Part shown: positions 62,401 through 64,000 of the stretch, one piece after another
Position numbering within the stretch: position 1 is the stretch's first letter
Layout of the letters: each line of letters opens with the position of its first letter
Source: Bryopsis sp. KO-2023
Taxonomy: Eukaryota; Chlorophyta; Ulvophyceae; Bryopsidales; Bryopsidaceae
Reading direction: 5' to 3'
Length of the DNA stretch: 64,000 nt
NCBI GenBank assembly: GCA_030272585.1
Contig: BSYQ01000009.1
Span: 1-64,000, forward strand
Notes under the pieces: generated by a model
Told to the model about the DNA's origin: nothing
Databases searched by the model: none
Seen by the model: the letters and a program-made list of their open reading frames with translations, nothing else
Translations under genes and position numbers: made by a program

Positions 62401-64000
62401 AATCCAATACTCGAAGTGGATGGTGCTCTGTGTATCATTTTATTAAGAAGAGAGCGCAACACTTGGAGTTCGTTTGTTATCGACGAGTGTGAAGACAATT
62501 CCAGCGACACATGTCAACGCGACTAAGGTGTTAAGGTGATGCATGGCGTGGAATATGTCTATTTCTGAGGGTGTAGCATATGGACCGACCAAAATACAAG
62601 TCTGTCGTTCTGAAAAGGAGAAGGCAAATATTAGCCTCGCGACAGAGGTTCCATGAAGGATAAAGCGAGAGTAACTTCGTGGAAGGGATTGAGCAGTAGC
62701 TTGATCAATTGACGTCGAGGATCGGTGTGTGCTATCACATGAAGAGCTTAGCTCTGGAGGAGATGAAGTTCACAAGAGTTTAATGGACTCTGGCGCAAGT
62801 ATTTGACAATCCGCCAAGTGCTATGAGTAGTGACTGAACCAGAGCAGCAATCGGCGAAAGATGAACGAGCAGTGGAGAAAACTCTTGAACGACAAGAGGT
62901 GTGATATCTTCAACGACAACAAGTGCGTTTAACCAACGTGTTGGTTGGAGAAAGAGAGAGACTATCGAGTGCCACAACCAGATTGAGAAACACCACTCTG
63001 TTTAAGGTTGATGGTAAAAGGAACTGCATTGGATTACACTTGAGAGTTGAAGAAACACAAGTGGAGAAAGAAGAAGCAATAGCAACAGTGGACGTCGACT
63101 ATAAAGGAACCGTGGTGAGCATCTCGGAAGATTTGCAGACGGAGGAGGAGAAGACGAGCAGAATACGCGATAAATCCTTGTACAGCGGTTGTAAGTCGCC
63201 AAAGAGCGCAGTAAAGACTATTCCCATCAAGGTAATAAGTCGGAATGCCGAGCATGGTTCATAGCCGATCCATCAAAGGCAAGAGGAGTCGCAGATATTA
63301 CTTCTGTTGGCGAAGAACACGAGAATGCCTAACGCATCCTTGTTTATCTTTGTGAGAAAATACTTGAAGAATGAGGAGATTATCCACACTACCTTCGGGA
63401 CTTGCATGATGTATGGGTGCAAACACATGTGAGTGTGGGATACGTTCTAAGTCTTCAACGTGGAGCTTGCATATGGTGACTGCCTACAATGGGTAGTGCA
63501 GAAAGGAGTTGCATCTTCAAACGTCAGTGAACTGAAAGGAGGAGAAGCGTTAGCTGGATAGGCAACCGGTAACGCAAGGATCAACAAGTGGAAGAATTTA
63601 TCGAGGAAATAAGAAGAGAAGCACGAGGAAGAACAAGCAAGAGATGAATGGCGGTCAGAGGCATAGGTTCCTTAAAGTGGAATACAAACTCAATAGGTCT
63701 TTTTGGGGATGGCAATGGTGGAAGATCCTAGTGTGGGATCACGTGTTGGTACCATTGACCCAAAGCCAGCCTATGTAACTCGTCTTCATATGCTACTCTG
63801 ACTTAGCTGATTTGATTGAGGATTCGATAATGTTGGAGGTGGAGCACTTGGTTGATCACAACAGTAACAAAGAATACAAGCGGATGTATTCTGACTTGCC
63901 TCCCGACGTGGTAGCCTACCCTCAGGTCAAGGTCAATAGACTATGAGAGGATGGTGCGTTTATATCAAACAAGAGAAAGAGAACCCAAAGCGGAAGAGGA

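Larger units (their letters stand above)
56669..64000 (+). mobile_element. Non-coding LTR element (LARD-4), 5' part, runs off the window
   Basis: A 209-bp LTR (56669-56877) is followed by the primer-binding site TGGTTTCGGAGC (56880-56891), then more than 7 kb of interior to the window edge with no frame above about 151 codons. The 3' LTR must lie beyond 64000. A segment at 58090-58232 is clearly derived from a gypsy-2-like gag. The element therefore looks like a large non-autonomous derivative of that lineage. From about 58300 onward I see nothing else that can be assigned except a tRNA-like segment at 59330-59400. Confidence 0.7.

Noticed and set aside
56669..64000. Search for hidden pol domains in LARD-4
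   Set aside because: No FIDD-, TDAS-, zinc-finger- or chromodomain-like residues found in any frame; only the short gag relic at 58090-58232 is supported.

Overview
The window starts at a chromosome end. It opens with about 3.7 kb of the plant-type telomere repeat (CCCTAAA), read from the tip inward. The other 60 kb is almost entirely transposable elements nested inside one another; I find no convincing host gene, rRNA gene or CRISPR array. The telomere type, chromovirus Ty3/gypsy elements with chromodomains, hAT and CACTA transposons and short GT-AG introns point to a nuclear genome of the green plant lineage. A charophyte alga is my guess; it is inference and not shown by the sequence.

Layout. 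(1) 1-3702, telomere. (2) 3703-5783, subtelomeric DNA without a recognisable gene. (3) 5792-23887, one giant hAT transposon with an 8-bp target duplication (CTAGTGGC) and CATACTA-type inverted ends. It carries a transposase gene whose 5' part is inverted relative to its 3' part, and a second spliced gene of unknown function on the minus strand. Three younger elements sit inside it: a 963-bp hAT MITE with a tRNA-like hairpin, a 641-bp solo LTR, and an apparently intact 10.1-kb gypsy element (gypsy-1, 13068-23198). Without them the hAT element would be about 6.3 kb. (4) 23896-28198, AT-rich DNA with a decayed gene cut by a second copy of the same solo LTR and by a second tRNA-bearing hAT MITE. 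(5) 28199 to about 56668, a tandem array (LTR-internal-LTR-internal-LTR) of a non-coding LTR element on the minus strand. Its first LTR holds a solo LTR of the gypsy-2 family. Its third LTR holds a CACTA element (44471-56476), which in turn holds a second apparently intact gypsy element (gypsy-2, 45186-55280, minus strand). (6) 56669-64000, the 5' LTR and interior of another essentially non-coding LTR element that runs off the window and keeps a fragment of a gypsy-2-like gag.

The most interesting system is shared by gypsy-1 and gypsy-2. Each has gag and pol in a -1 frame relation, then a third gene in the place usually held by env. Its product is a long N-terminal helical part plus a C-terminal Cys/His cluster with RING-like order (C-x2-C, C-x2-H-x-V-C-x2-H-W, C-x2-C). 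A TATA-like box lies about 120 bp before each third-gene ATG, suggesting its own promoter. Gypsy-2 and the two non-coding LTR families share the same primer-binding site, so the coding element may drive the non-coding ones. Insertion boundaries were checked by hand from terminal motifs and target duplications; coordinates may be off by one or two bases.
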